Positions 60,689 through 64,000 of a stretch of 64,000 nt of DNA are shown piece by piece. Below the pieces are notes generated by a model. The model had not been told where the DNA came from. It worked only from the letters and a program-made list of their open reading frames with translations, and did not search any database. How positions within the stretch are numbered: position 1 is the first letter of the stretch; every line of letters begins with the position of its first letter. Made by a program: the position numbers and the translations under genes. This DNA is from Zobellia alginiliquefaciens (GTDB taxonomy: Bacteria; Bacteroidota; Bacteroidia; Flavobacteriales; Flavobacteriaceae): assembly GCF_029323795.1 (NCBI RefSeq), contig NZ_CP119758.1, positions 2,542,001 to 2,606,000 of the forward strand, written 5' to 3'.

Positions 60689-60707
60689 AATTTAAAATTT
60701 TACAAAC

Positions 60708-61610
60708 ATGAATTGGAAAAATGCTTTAGTAATTGGTGCAGTAACATTGTTGCCAGTTTCCATGATGGCCCAGGCGAACATTTTGAACGCCAAAAAGCCA
60801 GAGGAAATAGGCATTAAGACCGAAGCTCAAAAAGCTTTGGACAATGATGCTCCCCTTGAGTATGGTTATGTAGATGATCGTGACATTCTTTGGTCTAAGA
60901 CCGTGTGGGAAGTTATTGATCTAGATGAAAGGGTAAATTTCCCTTTGTATTATCCTACGGATACCATTGATATTGGTAACGACAGAAGATCGTTGTACGA
61001 TGTTCTTTTAAAGAGCATTAAGAACGGAAAGCTAAAGGATGTTTATGCCGATTCTTATTTTACGGATAAACGTAAGTTTAGCGACCTTCAAAGTACCTTA
61101 CAAAAAGTAGATACTACGGATTATGGTTACGAACAAATCAACGCAGGTGAAGAGCTTTCTCCTGAATACGTGATGAAAAGAAACCTTACCGCGGCAGATA
61201 TTGAAGAGTACCGTATAAAAGGTATGTGGTATTTTGATAAGCGCCAAGGTGAATTAAAGTATCGTTTATTAGGTATTGCCCCAGTGGCCCCGGATGTTAA
61301 CTTTATAGATGATGACTCTATGGACCCAAGTGATGCCAAGGTTGAGCTTTTCTGGGTATGGTATCCAGATGCGCGTAACATCTTACATGAAGCCAAAGTC
61401 TTTAACCAGAGAAACTCTGCACAACCTATTTCTTTTGATATGTTGTTGAACGCAAGAAGATTCAACGGTGTAATTTATAGAGAAGACAATGTTCATGGTG
61501 ATCGTAAAGTAAACGATTATATTACCGATAACGCTTTGTTTCAGTTGTTAGAAGCCGGTAGAATTCAAGAGGTCATTAGAGACCGAGAACAAGACATGTG
61601 GGCTTACTAG
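60708..61610 (+). CDS. gldN: Gliding motility/T9SS protein GldN
   Basis: A 300-residue exported periplasmic protein with signal peptide (NALVIGAVTLLPVSMMAQA). Typical GldN/PorN sequence: DDRDILWSKTVWEVIDLDER (~56-75), FPLYYPTD, LYDVLLKSIKNGKL, YRIKGMWYFDKRQGELKYRL and VFWVWYPDAR-like LFWVWYPDARNILHEAKVFN. It binds GldK in the outer ring. Last gene of the gld set, followed by a strong terminator. Confidence 0.96.
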   Translation: MNWKNALVIGAVTLLPVSMMAQANILNAKKPEEIGIKTEAQKALDNDAPLEYGYVDDRDILWSKTVWEVIDLDERVNFPLYYPTDTIDIGNDRRSLYDVLLKSIKNGKLKDVYADSYFTDKRKFSDLQSTLQKVDTTDYGYEQINAGEELSPEYVMKRNLTAADIEEYRIKGMWYFDKRQGELKYRLLGIAPVAPDVNFIDDDSMDPSDAKVELFWVWYPDARNILHEAKVFNQRNSAQPISFDMLLNARRFNGVIYREDNVHGDRKVNDYITDNALFQLLEAGRIQEVIRDREQDMWAY

Positions 61611-61640
61611 ACCCAAGAATATTCCAATTCAAATAGTATT

Positions 61641-61676
61641 GAGCGCCCTGACAATTTTTGTCGGGGCGCTTTTTTT
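61641..61676 (+). terminator. Terminator of the gldKLMN operon
   Basis: An 11-bp stem AGCGCCCTGAC/GTCGGGGCGCT (one wobble), 7-base loop and T-run, 31 bases past gldN. Confidence 0.92.
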
Positions 61677-61690
61677 GATTGCCGTTTTTC

Positions 61691-61698
61691 TACCTTTG
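61691..61698 (+). promoter_or_regulatory. Candidate -7 element of the FAD oxidoreductase gene
   Basis: TACCTTTG, exact TANNTTTG match, 4 bases before the ATG at 61703. The mRNA would be leaderless. The spacing to any TTTG upstream is poor. Confidence 0.4.
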
Positions 61699-61702
61699 GA
61701 CC

Positions 61703-62755
61703 ATGGTAGATTATTTAATTGTGGGGCTCGGTCTTGCAGGTATTTCATTTTGTGAGCAATTGGAGAAGCACAATAAAACCTTTAAGGTAATTAGTGATTC
61801 TTCTCAGACTTCTTCAATCGTAGCAGGAGGATTGTATAATCCTGTTATTCTAAAGCGTTTTACGCTTGCCTGGCAGGCAGTAGAACAGATGAAGGAAGCC
61901 AAATCTTTCTATTCAAGTTTAGAAAATAAATTAGGTGTACAATTAGATTATACACTTCCGGTCTATAGACGTTTTCATTCCATTGAAGAGCAAAATTTGT
62001 GGTTTGAAGCTTCGGACAAAAAAGGGTTGGATAAGTTTTTAAACACCAAAATTCTAACGAATGCTAATCCAGCAATTGATGCACCTTTTGGTTATGGTGA
62101 GGTTTTGAGCACGGGTAGAATAGATACGAAAACATTGGTTTCATCCTATAAAGATTATCTTGTTTCAAAAGGTTCGTTATCCGAAGAGACTTTCGATTTT
62201 ACTAATTTCACTCAAACCGAAGACGGAGTCAAGTATGGATCGTGTTCAGCAAAGAATATCGTTTTCGCCGAAGGTTTTGGATTAAAGAACAATCCCTTTT
62301 TTGATTATTTGCCGTTGCAGGGTTCTAAAGGAGAATATCTATTTGTTAAAGCTCCGGAGCTAAAAGAAAATCGAGCTATAAAATCATCGGTATTTATTAT
62401 CCCGCAAGGTAATGATGTATACAGGGTAGGGGCTAATTACGAACGCAATGATAAGACAAACCTACCCACAGAAAGTGCTAGAGAAGGGCTTTTGTCCAAA
62501 TTAAGGGTCGTGCTCAAATGCAAGTTTGATGTTGTGGGCCAAGTGGCCGGTGTCCGTCCTACAGTAGTGGATAGGAAGCCCTTGGTGGGCCGGCATCCAG
62601 AATATCAATACGTATACGTACTAAATGGTTTTGGTTCACGCGGGGTGCTTATAGGCCCGTCAGTTTCTAAAAAATTATATGCTTTAATTGAAAATGGTGA
62701 ATCATTGGACCAAGAAATAGATGTGGCCCGGTTTACGCAGAAATATTATCGCTAA
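61703..62755 (+). CDS. FAD-dependent oxidoreductase (DAO family)
   Basis: A 350-residue flavoprotein of the D-amino-acid-oxidase/MnmC-C-like family. It begins with a Rossmann motif (VDYLIVGLGLAGISFCEQL). It has VAGGLYNPVILKRF (~42-55) near the flavin and ends with VAGVRPTVVDRKPLVG and YVLNGFGSRGVLIGPSVSKK, typical FAD contacts. Substrate unknown. It follows gldN in many Flavobacteria (recalled). I start at ATG 61703. The end overlaps the convergent DUF983 gene by 23 bases. Confidence 0.88.
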   Translation: MVDYLIVGLGLAGISFCEQLEKHNKTFKVISDSSQTSSIVAGGLYNPVILKRFTLAWQAVEQMKEAKSFYSSLENKLGVQLDYTLPVYRRFHSIEEQNLWFEASDKKGLDKFLNTKILTNANPAIDAPFGYGEVLSTGRIDTKTLVSSYKDYLVSKGSLSEETFDFTNFTQTEDGVKYGSCSAKNIVFAEGFGLKNNPFFDYLPLQGSKGEYLFVKAPELKENRAIKSSVFIIPQGNDVYRVGANYERNDKTNLPTESAREGLLSKLRVVLKCKFDVVGQVAGVRPTVVDRKPLVGRHPEYQYVYVLNGFGSRGVLIGPSVSKKLYALIENGESLDQEIDVARFTQKYYR

Positions 62756-63149
62756 CTTTTTTATGGTGCTCGGTAGCTGCATTTGGGTCATAGCCAATAA
62801 AAAAATTAATCCAAATGTTTCTAGATAGCCTAATGATTATCGGCATAAAAACTATCATTGTTGCTACAATAGCAATAAAAGCAGTGGTTAAAGTTGTTCC
62901 AATGAATAAAAAGCTGATTACAAATGCTGCCACTGCAAACGCAATTCCTACCGCATAACTCACGTACATGGCCCCGTAAAAAAAAGAAGGTTCAATTTTA
63001 TATTTTGTTCCGCAGGTAGAACAACGCTCGTGCATATCAAAAATTTTGCCCAAATGATACGGATTCGTATCCTCGTACATGCTCTCTTCATGGCATTTGG
63101 GACAACTTCCTGTTAAAATACTGTATAGTTTGTTTCCTTTTTTTAACAT
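62733..63149 (-). CDS. DUF983 family membrane protein with two CxxC motifs
   Basis: A 138-residue protein. The N-terminal zinc-ribbon-like part has GSCPKCHEES and ERCSTCGTKY (four Cys), followed by EPSFFYGAMYVSYAVG and two to three transmembrane helices (~70-125). This is the DUF983 pattern. The function is unknown; the four Cys may bind a metal in the cytoplasm. I start at ATG 63149 (MLKKGNKLYS); an ATG at 63245 would add 32 residues lacking the domain. Confidence 0.82.
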   Translation of the reverse strand: MLKKGNKLYSILTGSCPKCHEESMYEDTNPYHLGKIFDMHERCSTCGTKYKIEPSFFYGAMYVSYAVGIAFAVAAFVISFLFIGTTLTTAFIAIVATMIVFMPIIIRLSRNIWINFFIGYDPNAATEHHKKVSDNISA

Positions 63150-63246
63150 TTGCAAAACTTTAGATAAAAGTACAGTTTTAAGGTTTCTTTCAATGTAACG
63201 ATCATCACAAAAAACCGTATTTTTTAATACTAAGTGACACACCATT

Positions 63247-63261
63247 TAGGCATGATGCCTA
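63247..63261. promoter_or_regulatory. Palindrome between the divergent DUF983 and ABC-F genes
   Basis: TAGGCAT-G-ATGCCTA, perfect 7-bp arms, 25 bases before the ABC-F ATG. A possible operator or small hairpin; no further evidence. Confidence 0.35.
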
Positions 63262-63285
63262 TTTGAATCTAGAATTTTTAAAAGT

Positions 63286-64000
63286 ATGTTGAATATCCAT
63301 AACCTTTCCGTTTCTTTTGGCGGAGAATATCTTTTTGAGGAAATCTCCTTTCGTTTAAATGGCGGTGATCGGGTAGGCCTAATCGGTAAAAACGGAGCGG
63401 GTAAATCTACGCTTTTAAAAATGTTGTCCAAAGATATGCCTATTGATTCGGGTACCATCGCAATGGAGAAGAATATTAAGATTGGCTTTCTCCGCCAGGA
63501 TATAGATTTTGTTCTGGGACGAACGGTTTTAGAAGAGTCGTATCAAGCCTTTGAAGAAATAAAAGCATTAGAGCTTAAGCTGGATGAGATCAACCATCAA
63601 TTGGCAGAGCGTACGGATTATGAAAGCGATATCTATCATCAGCTTATGGTGGATTTGAGCGATATAACCCATCGCTATGAAATTTTGGGCGGATATAATT
63701 ACCAAGGTGAAACTGAAAAAATATTATTAGGACTTGGTTTTAAGCGCGAAGATTTCGATAAAAAAACCGATACTTTTTCCGGTGGATGGCGCATGCGAAT
63801 TGAATTGGCTAAACTTTTGCTGCAAAGTAATGATGTACTGCTACTGGATGAGCCCACCAACCACTTGGATATTGAGTCTATCATTTGGTTGGAGCAATTT
63901 TTAAAAGGTTATGCCGGCGCGGTAGTAATTGTTTCTCACGATAAAATGTTCTTGGATAACGTTACCAACCGTACCATAGAGATTTCTTTAGGACGTATCT
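63286..64000 (+). CDS. ABC-F family ATPase, N-terminal part (cut by window edge)
   Basis: About 238 residues are visible. The first ATPase domain is complete: Walker A GLIGKNGAGKSTLLKML (~37-53), signature FSGGWRMRIELAKLLL, Walker B LLLDEPTNHLDIES and the switch His in VIVSHDKMFLDNV. No transmembrane helices. ABC-F proteins act on ribosomes (EttA, Uup or resistance type), but the subtype cannot be fixed without the linker and second domain, which lie beyond 64000. Confidence 0.93.
   Translation, partial: MLNIHNLSVSFGGEYLFEEISFRLNGGDRVGLIGKNGAGKSTLLKMLSKDMPIDSGTIAMEKNIKIGFLRQDIDFVLGRTVLEESYQAFEEIKALELKLDEINHQLAERTDYESDIYHQLMVDLSDITHRYEILGGYNYQGETEKILLGLGFKREDFDKKTDTFSGGWRMRIELAKLLLQSNDVLLLDEPTNHLDIESIIWLEQFLKGYAGAVVIVSHDKMFLDNVTNRTIEISLGRI

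Overview
This window comes from a Bacteroidetes chromosome, most likely a marine, gliding Flavobacteriaceae of the Zobellia/Maribacter type. The genus is my inference. The evidence is a complete gldK-gldL-gldM-gldN motor/secretion set, Bacteroidetes-type promoters (TTTG, about 20 nt, TANNTTTG), many signal-peptide lipoproteins, the degradative-type HMG-CoA reductase/GYDIA kinase pair, TonB-dependent uptake and a CBM32-PL7 alginate lyase lipoprotein. Coding density is high. I see no phage, insertion sequence or CRISPR array.

Layout. 1-4784 (minus): DUF547 protein (cut by the edge), purine nucleoside phosphorylase, TIGR04282 glycosyltransferase, rhodanese, ADP-ribosylglycohydrolase-like lipoprotein and an MtnK-like sugar kinase. 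Most of these enzymes would act at the anomeric carbon of a ribose, and I read the set as part of an arsenosugar (arsenoriboside) pathway running off the left edge. tRNA-Phe follows. 5006-12919 (plus): coaX, outer-membrane protein, TPR protein, lptC, small membrane protein, CNNM/CBS protein, PpiD-type foldase. 12972-15205 (minus): mevalonate genes. 15360-19063 (plus): dipeptidyl peptidase IV and a POT peptide importer, a likely release-and-uptake pair. 19060-24017 (minus): comEC, NlpC/P60 lipoprotein, lpxB, small membrane protein, surE. 24208-26352 (plus): tail-specific protease. 26513-27850 (minus): alginate lyase with a palindromic candidate operator. 28113-29863 (minus): msrB, msrA, an unknown 84-residue protein and a divergent second msrA. 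29983 (plus): DRGH nuclease.

30817-38111 (minus): rodA, PBP2, mreD, mreC, mreB (elongasome), then purH; a free-methionine-sulfoxide reductase and a surface lipoprotein follow. 40140-43416 (plus): HYC_CC_PP protein, TonB receptor and HMA protein, a probable copper-related locus. 43566: a 32-residue Lys/Ala-rich peptide. 43850-46187 (minus): groES and groEL separated by a decayed four-helix-bundle gene. 46331-51008 (minus): secG, TPR protein, lptE, sigma-54 activator, miaB behind a strong consensus promoter. 51453-55380 (plus): LVIVD lipoprotein and topA. 55490-62755 (plus): arginase-fold protein lacking key metal ligands, gldKLMN and an FAD oxidoreductase. The right end has a DUF983 protein (minus) and an ABC-F ATPase (plus) cut by the edge.

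Items most worth a second look: the arsenoriboside-like cluster, the degenerate arginase next to gldK, the broken four-helix-bundle gene inside groESL, the divergent MsrA with its small partner, the tiny basic peptide, and the operator-like palindromes before the alginate lyase.
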